DNA of 60,786 nt from an uncultured Serinicoccus sp. Its GTDB lineage: Bacteria; Actinomycetota; Actinomycetes; Actinomycetales; Dermatophilaceae. The stretch's first letter is position 1; every line of letters begins with the position of its first letter. Below the pieces are notes generated by a model. It ran no database searches. It was not told the DNA's origin and was given only the letters and a program-made list of their open reading frames with translations. This document shows positions 50,040 through 57,961 of the stretch, piece after piece. Where the stretch lies: contig NZ_CANKYH010000014.1 of the NCBI RefSeq assembly GCF_947487915.1, positions 1 through 60,786 of the forward strand, given 5' to 3'. The position numbers and the translations under genes are program-made.

Positions 50040-51221
50040 ATGTTCGTGGGAATCGACCTGGCATGGAACGACCGAGCGCGTACCGGGCTCGCGGCACTGG
50101 ATGATGACGGCCGCCTCGCGGCGTCTGCCTCCGTGAGGAGCAACACAGCGATCGACGACTGGCTCGACACGCATACCTCCTCCGTCCCTGAGGTCATTGC
50201 CGTGGACGCCCCCCTCATCGTGAACAACCCGGACGGGCAGCGACCCTGCGAGCGCATGGTCACGGCGGCGTTCGGGCGCTACGACGCCGGTTGTCACGCC
50301 AGCAACACGAGCAAGCCGTACTTCAATCCTCCGCGGGCACAGGTGTTGGCGGACCGCAGAGGGTGGAATCCCGATCCCGGATCGAACGGGCCCGGCGTCT
50401 GCTTGGAGGTCTACCCGCACCCAGCCATGGTCGGCCTTTTCCGTCTGGGGCGAATCCTGCCCTACAAGGGAAAGCGTGGCCGCACCGTCGAGGTGAGACG
50501 GACGGCGACCCTGGAGCTGCTGGACCGTATGGAAGATCTCGACCACTTGGACGTCGTCGAGAACGAACGGTGGCAGCAGCTCAGAAGGACAGCGAACAAC
50601 GCCACGCGACCCGTGCACCTGGAGGGCATCGAGGACGAGATCGACGCCATCTTCTGCGCCTACCTCGGGTGGTCCTGGCGCCACCGTCGCGACGATCTCG
50701 AGGTGTATGGCGACATCATCTCCGGGTACATCGTCGCTCCTCCCCCTCCCACGCACGCGACGACCCCTCGCATCACTCAGGCTGCACCACGTGTCTCCGA
50801 TGATGCCCACGAACGGGGACCCATGAGCGTGAGCTTCTTCGTCTCGGGACAACCTGCAACCTTCGCCACGACAGGCGAACGGGCGTGGCGGCAACTAGTG
50901 GAGCAGGCGGCAGTCGAGGTCATGAACGGACGCCGGGCGTTGGAGGGCCGGCTGAGCGTCAGGGTCGACTTCATCACCGCGCAGCGACAGGGCGGGCACC
51001 CGGGCTGGGACCTCGACAACCTCATCAAGCCGACCATCGACGCACTCACACCCGTCATCGGACCGCGTGCGGGCCAGTGGCACCACGCGCAGCCTGACGA
51101 CGAACGGGTCGACGAGATCATGGCCAGGAAGCGCCCGGCAGAGTCTGACGAGCAACCAGGCGCGCACCTCGTGATCTCGACGATCGGATCGACCACGCCT
51201 AGCGGGACAGAAAGCCCATAG
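50040..51221 (+). CDS. DUF429-RusA fusion, predicted double nuclease
   Basis: 393-aa fusion. Residues 1 to about 240 are DUF429, a predicted RNase-H-like nuclease: VGIDLAWN with the first Asp, AVDAPLIV with the second, CLEVYPHPAM and DEIDAIFCAYLGW with the last acidic residue. Residues about 262-393 match RusA-type Holliday-junction resolvases: a beta start VSFFVSGQPATF, the catalytic DLDNLIKPTIDAL and a third acidic cluster QPDDERVDEIMARK. An internal ATG at 50823 could give free RusA (132 aa) from the same frame. RusA is normally a phage protein of its own. It diverges from the 412-aa gene, 53 bp apart. A role in DNA processing or phage defence is inference. Confidence 0.8.
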   Translation: MFVGIDLAWNDRARTGLAALDDDGRLAASASVRSNTAIDDWLDTHTSSVPEVIAVDAPLIVNNPDGQRPCERMVTAAFGRYDAGCHASNTSKPYFNPPRAQVLADRRGWNPDPGSNGPGVCLEVYPHPAMVGLFRLGRILPYKGKRGRTVEVRRTATLELLDRMEDLDHLDVVENERWQQLRRTANNATRPVHLEGIEDEIDAIFCAYLGWSWRHRRDDLEVYGDIISGYIVAPPPPTHATTPRITQAAPRVSDDAHERGPMSVSFFVSGQPATFATTGERAWRQLVEQAAVEVMNGRRALEGRLSVRVDFITAQRQGGHPGWDLDNLIKPTIDALTPVIGPRAGQWHHAQPDDERVDEIMARKRPAESDEQPGAHLVISTIGSTTPSGTESP

Positions 51222-51334
51222 TCGAGGTAGTGCCGGCAGCAGGGCGAACCGGGCAAGTGGGGCGATTGAACGCGATAGCACCAACATCCCCTGTTCTACT
51301 GCACTGGCATACCGCCAATGACTCAGGAGGGGCA

Positions 51335-51748
51335 GTGACCGAACCGACCGGCAGCGCCACGCGTAGCTGTGACGCGTGTAGGAGCGAGCAGAACACCGAT
51401 GTGAATGGCGATATCGCTATTCACCACAGCGCCTCGGGTGAACCCTGTCCCGGGGGCATGAAGTGGACCTCCGCGGCACCGGCTGCTGGCCTCATCGGCT
51501 GGGGTCTGGGGCTCCTCCTCGCGGCTGCTCTTCCCTTCGTCCTGGGGTTCCGCGGGATGGTGAACGCCTCGATGTATTCGGACGGCGACGGATCTGCCTG
51601 GTTCGTGGTGTCCGCACTCATGAACATCGTCGGCATCATCGTCCTGTGTATGGGGACCTATCGCCTGGCGCGGAAGGCCGACGTCGCCTTCCTGATCACC
51701 CAACGCCGTTACATGGCCGCGGGAGAGGACGACCGAGAGCTGGGCTGA
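51335..51748 (+). CDS. Small membrane protein with N-terminal Cys pairs
   Basis: 137-aa protein from a GTG preceded by AGGAGG (51325-51330). The N-terminal 30 residues contain CDAC and a later CPGG, which may be a zinc-ribbon half or a redox pair. Two predicted membrane helices lie at about 46-65 (GLIGWGLGLLLAAALPFVLG) and 88-105 (ALMNIVGIIVLCMGTY). The frame continues upstream without a good ribosome-binding site. It is 113 bp after the DUF429-RusA gene and in the same orientation, so could be linked to it. Not recognised. Confidence 0.6.
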   Translation: MTEPTGSATRSCDACRSEQNTDVNGDIAIHHSASGEPCPGGMKWTSAAPAAGLIGWGLGLLLAAALPFVLGFRGMVNASMYSDGDGSAWFVVSALMNIVGIIVLCMGTYRLARKADVAFLITQRRYMAAGEDDRELG

Positions 51749-51815
51749 GGCGGGCGGAAACCATCCCGCGGCATACCCGGGCCGTGACGCTCAGACTTGG
51801 GCAAGGACGGCGTCC

Positions 51816-52505
51816 TCAGTCGGGACGCGGAAGGGTGCGCAGCGTGGCAGCAGCCGCGAAGGCGATGTGCTCCCGCATCAGGGCGGCTGCGCGCGGACCG
51901 TCACACTCGATGATCGCCTGGGTCACCGCCCGCAGCTCGCGGACCGCTGTCGCGCCGCGACCGGACTCGGACAGGCTGGAGACGCACAGGACCCGCACCC
52001 GCGCCTGGACCGTCCCCAGCTCCTCGCGCAGCACGGTGCTCGCCGCACCGGCGAACAGCGCCTCGTAGAAGGCATCACGGACCCGCATCACCTCGGAGGC
52101 CGCCAACCCGGCCTCGACCGCGCCGTCCAGCGCATCGAGCGCCTCCTGGAGCCGCTGGACGTCGGCGACGGCGGCGCGCTCGACGAAGCACTCGACGAGC
52201 AACCCCTCGATCGCGGCGCGCAACCGGTAGAGGTCCCTCGCCTCGTCGCTGTCGATGGCCCGCACCACCGCTCCGCGCCGCGGCTGGATCTGGACGAGCC
52301 CCTCGGCAGCCAGCTGGCGAAGCGTCTCGCGCACAGTCGCCCGGGACACCTCGAACCGATCGATGAGGTCACGCTCGATGAGGCGCTGCCCCGGCGCCAG
52401 CTGATGGTCGAGGATCTGCCGGCTCAGCTCCTGGTGGACCCGCTCCGACCGGGACGTCGGCGCCTCGGCCGTCGTGACCTCCCGGTGCGTGGTGGCTGCA
52501 GTCAT
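51816..52505 (-). CDS. GntR/FadR-family (FCD) transcriptional regulator
   Basis: 229-aa regulator. The winged helix (QRLIERDLIDRFEVSRATVRETLRQL, then QPRRGAVVRAI) is at about 40-85, followed by an all-helical FCD domain from about 95 with the metal/ligand-type pattern DAFYEALFAGAAS and AVTQAIIECDGPRAAALMREHI. It diverges from the dioxygenase operon with the palindrome TTGTC-C-GACAA between them, a standard FadR-type site. It probably represses the aromatic-ring pathway until the substrate or an intermediate appears. Confidence 0.85.
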   Translation of the reverse strand: MTAATTHREVTTAEAPTSRSERVHQELSRQILDHQLAPGQRLIERDLIDRFEVSRATVRETLRQLAAEGLVQIQPRRGAVVRAIDSDEARDLYRLRAAIEGLLVECFVERAAVADVQRLQEALDALDGAVEAGLAASEVMRVRDAFYEALFAGAASTVLREELGTVQARVRVLCVSSLSESGRGATAVRELRAVTQAIIECDGPRAAALMREHIAFAAAATLRTLPRPD

Positions 52506-52577
52506 GCGGCTGAGCCTAGCGCCCAGCATCGGACGACGTGGTCACAAACCGGACAAGAACGGCATACCTCGCATCTA

Positions 52578-52588
52578 TTGTCCGACAA
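52578..52588. promoter_or_regulatory. GntR/FadR-type operator
   Basis: Perfect palindrome TTGTC-C-GACAA in the 160-bp gap between the GntR gene and the dioxygenase operon; a half-site GGACAA lies at 52551. This matches the shape of FadR-subfamily operators. Confidence 0.65.
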
Positions 52589-52665
52589 GACCGCGAGTGC
52601 TAGCGTCCGAGGACCGACGATCGGGTCGGTCACCGCTCTGGGTGCACATCAAAGGAGATTCGCCC

Positions 52666-53619
52666 ATGACGTACATCAACGGCTCCCACCACGTCACGCT
52701 CTCGGTCGCCGGCGCCCAGGAGGACGTCGACTTCCACACCAAGATCCTCGGCATGCGCTTCATCAAGAAGACCGTGCTGTACGACGGCTCGAAGCCCGTC
52801 TACCACCTCTACTACTCCAACGCGAACGGCGACCCGTCCTCGGTGATCACGACGTTCCCGTGGGCGCAGGCCAACCTCTACGGCAGCCGCGGCACCAACC
52901 AGGCCCGCGAGGTGCTGCTCGCCGTGCCCCACGGCTCGCTCGACTGGTGGACGAAGCGGCTGGCGGACCACGAGGTGGACAGCACCTCGGTCGAGGTCTT
53001 CGGCGCCCGCCGGCTCACCTTCGCGCACCCGTCCGGCATCGAGTACCAGCTCATCGAGAGCGACGACGACCCCCGCGTCGGCCACGAGGGCAACGGGGTG
53101 ACCCGCGAGCACGCGGTCCACGGCATCCACGGCATCGGCATCCACGTCTACGACCAGGACCGCTCGGTCGACTTCGGCCAGGAGGCGTTCTTCCTCGCCG
53201 GTGACGTCGAGGAGGAGGGTGACCTGGCCCGGTTCCGGGTCGGCGACGCCAAGCACGGCAACTGGGTCGAGCTGCGCGGCAACCGCACCGACGACCAGGG
53301 CACGTGGCGGTTCGGCGCGGGCACCTACCACCACTTCGCCTGGAACCTCGGCAACCTGGAGAATCAGGAGCAGGTCAAGTTCGACATCGAGGGCGCCGGC
53401 TACACCGACATCTCCGAGCTGAAGGACCGCACCTACTTCAAGTCCCACTACGTCCGTATGCCCGGTGGCGCCCTCTTCGAGCTGGCCGTCACCCACGACG
53501 AGGGCGGCTGGGACTGCGACGAGTCCCCCGAGGAGCTCGGCCAGGCGTTCATGCTGCCGCCCCAGTTCGAGTCCGAGCGCAGCCACATCATGGGCCAGCT
53601 CGAACCGATCGAGGTGTGA
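52666..53619 (+). CDS. VOC-fold ring-cleaving dioxygenase, MhqO-like
   Basis: 317-aa two-module VOC extradiol dioxygenase for hydroquinone-type rings. Motifs are GSHHVTLSVAG at the N-terminus (metal His), HGIGIHVYDQDRSVDFGQ at the start of the second half, a conserved HHFAWNLGNL and the C-terminal FELAVTHDEGG. AAAGGAG precedes the ATG. It heads a three-gene operon with an esterase and a maleylacetate reductase, and diverges from a GntR regulator. In B. subtilis MhqO/MhqD act in quinone resistance, and in other bacteria similar enzymes open hydroquinone; substrate here is inferred. Confidence 0.85.
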   Translation: MTYINGSHHVTLSVAGAQEDVDFHTKILGMRFIKKTVLYDGSKPVYHLYYSNANGDPSSVITTFPWAQANLYGSRGTNQAREVLLAVPHGSLDWWTKRLADHEVDSTSVEVFGARRLTFAHPSGIEYQLIESDDDPRVGHEGNGVTREHAVHGIHGIGIHVYDQDRSVDFGQEAFFLAGDVEEEGDLARFRVGDAKHGNWVELRGNRTDDQGTWRFGAGTYHHFAWNLGNLENQEQVKFDIEGAGYTDISELKDRTYFKSHYVRMPGGALFELAVTHDEGGWDCDESPEELGQAFMLPPQFESERSHIMGQLEPIEV

Positions 53620-54302
53620 CCAGCTCCGCGGCCCCGGCACCACCGCGATCCGGCGAGAACCCGCACCTCGCCGCGGGCGCGGAGTGCTGGGGCGAGGAGG
53701 AGGACGCGCCGGTCGCGGTGCTCGCCGTGCACGGACGCACCCAGTCCCCCGACGACATGCGCGCTCTCGCCGAGCGCCTCGACGTCGAGGGTCTGCGGTG
53801 GCTGGCGCCGGCCGCAGCCGGGCAGAGCTGGTACCCGTACGGCTTCATGGAGGAGCGACCCGACGACGACCCGTGGCTCACCTGGTCGCTCGAGGCGGTC
53901 GACGAGCACCTGGGTCGCCTCGGCGCCGCGGGGTGGCCGCCGGAGCGGGTGGTGCTGCTCGGGTTCTCCCAGGGGGCCTGCCTGCTCGCGCACTGGGCGC
54001 TCCTGCACCCCAGGAGGTATGCCGGTCTCGTCCTCCTCACCGGGGGTTACGTCGGGGCCGAGCGCGAGGAGGTCTCGTTCTCGGGTGACTTCGGTGCGAC
54101 GCCGGCCCTGCTGGCCGGGTGCGAGGACGACCCCTGGGTGCCCCGCACCCGGATGGCGCAGACCGAGGGCTGGCTGCGAGGTATGGGGGCTCAGCTCACC
54201 TCGCTCATCGAACCGGGCAGCGAGCACGAGGTCACCGGCACGGCGGCCGAGCTCACAGCCCGGTTGCTGCGGCATACCGTGAGCGCCACAGGACGCCGAT
54301 GA
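53616..54302 (+). CDS. Phospholipase/carboxylesterase-family hydrolase, MhqD-like
   Basis: 228-aa alpha/beta hydrolase. The triad is visible: Ser in VLLGFSQGACLLAHWAL, Asp in AGCEDDPWVP and His in EPGSEHEV. The N-terminal VLAVHGRTQSPDDM is the oxyanion region. The GTG start overlaps the dioxygenase stop by 4 bp, and its own stop overlaps the reductase start, so the three genes are a coupled operon. It resembles MhqD, a carboxylesterase found next to MhqO, and may hydrolyse ring-cleavage products. Confidence 0.8.
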   Translation: MTSSAAPAPPRSGENPHLAAGAECWGEEEDAPVAVLAVHGRTQSPDDMRALAERLDVEGLRWLAPAAAGQSWYPYGFMEERPDDDPWLTWSLEAVDEHLGRLGAAGWPPERVVLLGFSQGACLLAHWALLHPRRYAGLVLLTGGYVGAEREEVSFSGDFGATPALLAGCEDDPWVPRTRMAQTEGWLRGMGAQLTSLIEPGSEHEVTGTAAELTARLLRHTVSATGRR

Positions 54303-55402
54303 CCGCGCCGCCGGTGCGGGACGAGGGAGAGGATCGTATGGAGATCAGGTTCGACCACACCACCCTGGGCCAGCGCGTGCTCTTCGGCACCGGCGCGGCC
54401 GCGACGAACATCGCCGCAGCCCTACGCGACCTGGGAGCCTCCCGGCCGCTGCTCGTGGGAGGGGGTCACGCTGCTGAGGTCGTGGACCAGATCTCCGAGC
54501 AGTTCGCCGTCGCGGGCCACGTCCGTGAGGTCGTCCAGCACGTTCCGGCGGAGCGGGCACGCGATGCGGTCGCCCTGGCTCAGGGCGCGGATGCGGACTC
54601 GGTCGTCGCCATCGGCGGCGGCTCGGCCACCGGGCTCGCCAAGATCGTCGCCCGGGACACCAGGCTGCCGGTCGTCGCGGTGCCCACCACCTTCTCCGGG
54701 TCTGAGGCGACCGACATCTGGGGGATGACCGAGGACGAGCGCAAGACCACCGGGACCGACCTCCGGGTGCTGCCGAGGGTCGTGGTCTACGACGCGACGC
54801 TCACCCTGGGTCTGCCGACCGACCTCGCGGCCCACTCCGGCCTGAACGCCCTGGCCCACGCCGTGGACAGCCTGTGGGCCCCGCGCGCCGACCCCATCAA
54901 CCGGGCCATGGCCGGCGAGGGGATGCGCGCACTGATCCCGGGGCTGAGCGGCCTGCGGGCCAACCCGGCGGACGTGCGCGCGAACGAGCAGGTGCTCTAC
55001 GGCACCTACCTCTCGGGGGTCGCCCTGGCCTCGGCCGGGGCCGGGATGCACCACAAGATCTGTCACGTCCTGGGCGGGACGTTCAACCTGCCCCACGCCC
55101 CGACCCATGCGGTGGTGCTGCCCTATGTCGCCGCCTTCAACGCCGACGCGGACCCGGACTCCGACGCCTGCATCGCGGAGGCCCTCGGGGCTCTGCATGC
55201 TGCCTCGGGGCTATGGGACCTCGCCCGGGAGGTGGGTGCGCCCGACTCGCTCGCCGAGATCGGCCTCACCGAGGACGACGTCGACCTTGCTGCTGAGCTG
55301 GCGACAGCGGCCATCCCGGACTCCAACCCTCGCCCGGTGAGCCTGGAGGGGGTGGCGACGCTTATCCGGTCTGCGCTCCGGGGTGACGACATCCGTGGAT
55401 GA
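54299..55402 (+). CDS. Maleylacetate reductase (iron-containing alcohol dehydrogenase family)
   Basis: 367-aa Fe-ADH-family enzyme that reduces maleylacetate to 3-oxoadipate. The pattern is FGTGAAATNIAAAL, VVAIGGGSATGLAKIVA, VVAVPTTFSGSEATDIWGM, LAAHSGLNALAHAVDSLW and GMHHKICHVLGGTFNLPHAPTHAVVLPY, which is the maleylacetate-reductase group. An ATG at 54338 (MEIRFDHTTLGQRVLFG) is a plausible shorter start. It completes the operon: ring opening, hydrolysis and reduction to 3-oxoadipate, which would enter the beta-ketoadipate route elsewhere in the genome. Confidence 0.88.
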   Translation: MTAPPVRDEGEDRMEIRFDHTTLGQRVLFGTGAAATNIAAALRDLGASRPLLVGGGHAAEVVDQISEQFAVAGHVREVVQHVPAERARDAVALAQGADADSVVAIGGGSATGLAKIVARDTRLPVVAVPTTFSGSEATDIWGMTEDERKTTGTDLRVLPRVVVYDATLTLGLPTDLAAHSGLNALAHAVDSLWAPRADPINRAMAGEGMRALIPGLSGLRANPADVRANEQVLYGTYLSGVALASAGAGMHHKICHVLGGTFNLPHAPTHAVVLPYVAAFNADADPDSDACIAEALGALHAASGLWDLAREVGAPDSLAEIGLTEDDVDLAAELATAAIPDSNPRPVSLEGVATLIRSALRGDDIRG

Positions 55403-55478
55403 CCTGACCGCCTCACGACGAGCCCACAGCGTTGTGCCCGGGTGTGCGCAGCCTGCGTCACTCGCGGCGGAATGACGT

Positions 55479-55486
55479 GCCTACCT
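55479..55486. repeat. Left copy of 8-bp target-site duplication
   Basis: GCCTACCT directly abuts the ISL3-type left end at 55487 and recurs exactly at 59564-59571 after the right end. Eight base pairs is the duplication length expected of ISL3-family insertion. Confidence 0.85.
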
Positions 55487-55652
55487 GGCTCTTCCCAGAT
55501 GAGGGTGTAGGTCGGCCGGGCGCGTCGGTCCGCAGATAGACGTCGAGGTCTCCCGACGATGGAGGTTCCTACGCCATCCATCCGAAAGACCTCGACGTGA
55601 CCGACGCTACCCCGCCGGCCGGCCTCGGCCGCCCTGACCTGACCGCCTTCGC
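55487..55652. repeat. 166-bp duplicate of ISL3 left end
   Basis: Matches 58125-58290 with only a few substitutions, then ends abruptly after ACCGCCTTCGC. The junction is followed by CTCATCCCAATCG (55655-55667), which is identical to the outermost part of the element's right end in inverted orientation. Confidence 0.9.
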
Positions 55653-55674
55653 GTCTCATCCCAATCGACCCTGA
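55597..55674 (+). pseudogene. Truncated ISL3 transposase start
   Basis: GTG start and first 19 codons correspond to the intact transposase at 58235 with minor changes, then the frame leaves homology at 55653 and stops at TGA 55672-55674. It is the remnant of a second transposase gene. Confidence 0.85.
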
Positions 55675-55880
55675 TCGGGTCTGCTGACCCCCTCGACGAG
55701 AACGCAGCGACATCACAGCCACCCAACCCCGACCGGCCGGGAAGCCGGCGCACGTCACATGGCCTGTGCTGCGGGCGTGTCGAGTGGGTCGTCCAGGGGC
55801 GACGCAGGAGCGTCGACGCGACGTGCTGAGAGGTGGTTCCAACCGGGCGCTAGGACACCGGCTACAGGCATGGCGATAGG

Positions 55881-56822
55881 TCAGGAACGGCGTCGCTCCC
55901 TGCGCAGGAGGGAGCGCAGAGTCTCGGCGTTCGCGTAGCCGACCCGTAGCGCGATCTCGGCGGAGGTGAGGTCCGTGGTTGCTGAGAGGTGCCGAGCTCG
56001 TTCGATGCGAAGCCGTTGGACGAAGCCGAGCGGAGTGAGGTTGAGCGCCGCACGGACTCGTCGTTCGAGGGTGCGCCGGCTGGTGCCGAGCGACTGCGCG
56101 ACGAAGGCGACGTTGAACGGTTCGTCCAGGCGGGCGCGCACGAAGCGTTCGAACTCGACGACGATCGGGTCCTCGTGCCGGAAATGTTCGTAGGCGACGA
56201 AGGCCGCCTGCGACGGACGCTCGTCGATGATGAGGAGCTTGGCGACATGTTGGGCCAGGTCGGGGCTGATCGATCGCACGAGTGAGAGCGCGAGGTCGAT
56301 GTGGGCGAACGCGGCGCCGGCGGTGACGAGGTTCCCGTCCACGACGACCATGGTGTCGAGATCGAGGGCGACGGTCGGATAGCGCTTCAGGAACTCCGGC
56401 CCCAGGAACCAGCTGGTCGTCGCCCGCCGATGATGCATCCGTCCGGTCTCGGCGACGGCGAACACGCCGGTGCACGCCGCGGCGATCCGGGTGGTCGCGT
56501 CGTCGAGGCGCCCGAGCGAGGCGATGACCGAACGAGCATCTCGGCTCTGGAGGGCGTCGTTGGTAGCGGCGGCCGTGAGGGTTCCAAGCGCAGGGACGAC
56601 GACCACGTCGAACTCTCCGGACTCCGACAGCGGGTGGTCAACCGACAGGGTCATCGATGCCGTCGTGGTCACTCGCCGTTTCGGTCCGAGGATGGCGAGT
56701 TCGATCGGGTCGATCCGCGGGTCGATATCGCCGCGGGCTCCGTCGGCCACCCGCACGATGTCGATGACCGACGCGACAGCCGAACCGAAGCAGCCGTCGA
56801 TCGCGATCAGTCCGATACGCAT
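55881..56822 (-). CDS. GlxA-like AraC-family regulator (DJ-1/PfpI plus HTH)
   Basis: 313-aa regulator. Residues 1 to about 180 are a DJ-1/PfpI-like sensor domain (GLIAIDGCFGSAVASVIDIVR; the nucleophile elbow region IAAACTGVFAVAETG with Cys; DGNLVTAGAAFAHIDLAL), and about 205-313 an AraC-type double helix-turn-helix (FNVAFVAQSLGTSRRTLERRVRAA, ending IALRVGYANAETLRSLLRR). The start is set at the ATG giving MRIGLIAIDG. It diverges from the ABM monooxygenase gene and lies within the ISL3 unit, so the pair is a passenger regulatory module. Codon use is less G/C-extreme than in the core region. Confidence 0.88.
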   Translation of the reverse strand: MRIGLIAIDGCFGSAVASVIDIVRVADGARGDIDPRIDPIELAILGPKRRVTTTASMTLSVDHPLSESGEFDVVVVPALGTLTAAATNDALQSRDARSVIASLGRLDDATTRIAAACTGVFAVAETGRMHHRRATTSWFLGPEFLKRYPTVALDLDTMVVVDGNLVTAGAAFAHIDLALSLVRSISPDLAQHVAKLLIIDERPSQAAFVAYEHFRHEDPIVVEFERFVRARLDEPFNVAFVAQSLGTSRRTLERRVRAALNLTPLGFVQRLRIERARHLSATTDLTSAEIALRVGYANAETLRSLLRRERRRS

Positions 56823-56929
56823 GGCGCGAACAATAGCAATACTGTCGTATACGCCACTCCCCATCGGCCCTCGCTCGTCATACGCTGAACTCGCCCCACG
56901 AAGAACCCCGACTTCAAGGAGAACCCCTC

Positions 56930-57241
56930 ATGTCCACACCCGCATCACTTCCGTATGCCTTCGTCGCCAAGATCGTCGCGGCCGATGGACAGCACGACGC
57001 GCTCGCCGATCTGCTCGCCGGCGCTGTCGCACTCGCCAACGAAGAAGTGGGAACGATTGTCTGGTTCGCGGCTAGAACCCACGCCGACACCTTTTGGATC
57101 TTCGATGCATTCCCCGACGAGGCCGCTCGCGACGCCCACGCCAACGGCGCCATCGTCGCAGCCCTGATGGCCAACCAGCACCTCCTCGGCGCAGCACCCG
57201 AGATCCTGGCGGCCGACGTCCTCGCGTCCAAGCTCCCGTAG
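56930..57241 (+). CDS. Antibiotic biosynthesis monooxygenase (ABM)-like, putative quinol monooxygenase
   Basis: 103-aa dimeric ferredoxin-like alpha/beta-barrel protein of the ABM group: PYAFVAKIVAADGQHDALADLL, NEEVGTIVWFAARTHADTFWIFDAFPDEAARDAHANG and LAADVLASKLP. AAGGAG (56914-56919) precedes the ATG. Relatives such as YgiN act on quinols or detoxify electrophiles; the reaction here is unknown. It diverges from the GlxA-like regulator (107-bp gap), which probably controls it. Confidence 0.82.
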   Translation: MSTPASLPYAFVAKIVAADGQHDALADLLAGAVALANEEVGTIVWFAARTHADTFWIFDAFPDEAARDAHANGAIVAALMANQHLLGAAPEILAADVLASKLP

Positions 57242-57819
57242 TCCGCCAACGCACGAGACGATCGCGCCCCGCCGAGCCGTCGGACCCGACCGCCTCGACA
57301 CCCGCACCACGTTGACGATCCCCGACGGGCCGATCACGAGGGGGGCCATGCAACACCAGGCGCAAGCCTGGAGCGGCACTGGTTCACCGGTGGTCATCGA
57401 GAGAGCCAGCGCGGTTCCATGGCAGCGCAACTGTGTCAACTTGCCCTCCGTCCCGCTAGGCGCCGTGGGCGGGTCTTGGTTGCGATCCGTTGCCGTGACG
57501 GGAGACGCGTTGCGCGTCGCAGCGATGACGGGTCGTTGGCGTTCCGGGGCGTTGCGTTCGTGCGCGTCGCCCGTGCGGCATGGAACATCTCGCTGCGCAC
57601 ACAACGATCGCTGCGCCGACGCACCGTTGACACCTCGCACGTCCAGGTCGCGACACAACGCCACGCCGCGTTGCCGAGCGGAGCGAGGCCTATCGGCACA
57701 CGGACAGGATGCCGGCCGCGAGCGCTCAGCCGGCGAGGGGTCCGTCGCAGAGGAGAGCGACGTCGGTGTCGGGCAGAGCCGTGAGGCCAGCGCATCGCGC
57801 GACCACCAGAACCGAACCG

Positions 57820-57849
57820 CCCCTGCCCTGCGTTTCCGCAGGTCAGGGG
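57820..57849 (-). terminator. Hairpin downstream of tRNA fragment
   Basis: A 13-bp stem with one mismatch (arms CCCCTGCCCTGCG and CGCAGGTCAGGGG, loop TTTC) is placed directly after the tRNA-like 3' end on the minus strand, as an ordinary tRNA terminator would be. Confidence 0.6.
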
Positions 57850-57859
57850 CTGTTCGCCA

Positions 57860-57893
57860 GAGCCGCCTGTCGGAATCGAACCGACGACCTAAT
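57860..57893 (-). pseudogene. 3' end of a tRNA-Thr-like gene
   Basis: On the minus strand the sequence has the T arm GTCGG-TTCGATT-CCGAC followed by acceptor half AGGCGGC and discriminator region TC, and is preceded by AGGTC as in the variable loop. The 5' half (GCCGCCT acceptor, D arm and anticodon arm) is absent. Such 3' fragments are typical leftovers of integrase attachment sites; assignment to tRNA-Thr is from memory of the acceptor sequence. Confidence 0.55.
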
Positions 57894-57929
57894 CACGTCG
57901 GCTTTGCGTCTATCGCTTGATGCGCCCAC

Positions 57930-57961
57930 TGGGCGAACGAGCCGCTGACCTGCGCAAACGC
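57930..57961. repeat. Inverted copy of tRNA-flank sequence
   Basis: Plus-strand TGGGCGAAC...GCTGACCTGCGCAAACGC matches, in inverted orientation and with a few mismatches, the flank of the tRNA fragment at 57830-57860 (minus strand CTGGCGAAC...CCTGACCTGCGGAAACGC). The two arms enclose about 70 bp including the tRNA piece. Confidence 0.65.

Noticed and set aside
7500..54300. Reading the GGCATAC heptamer as a chromosome-orienting (KOPS-like) motif
   Set aside because: By-eye counts on the two strands are nearly equal (about 21 and 19), without the strong skew such motifs show.
57312..57920. A 202-codon plus-strand frame ending ESNRRPNHVG-like
   Set aside because: It reads through the antisense of a tRNA 3' end; such peptides are well-known spurious translations.
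57860..57935. A complete tRNA gene
   Set aside because: T arm and 3' acceptor are present but there is no matching GCCGCCT 5' acceptor, D arm or anticodon arm upstream.
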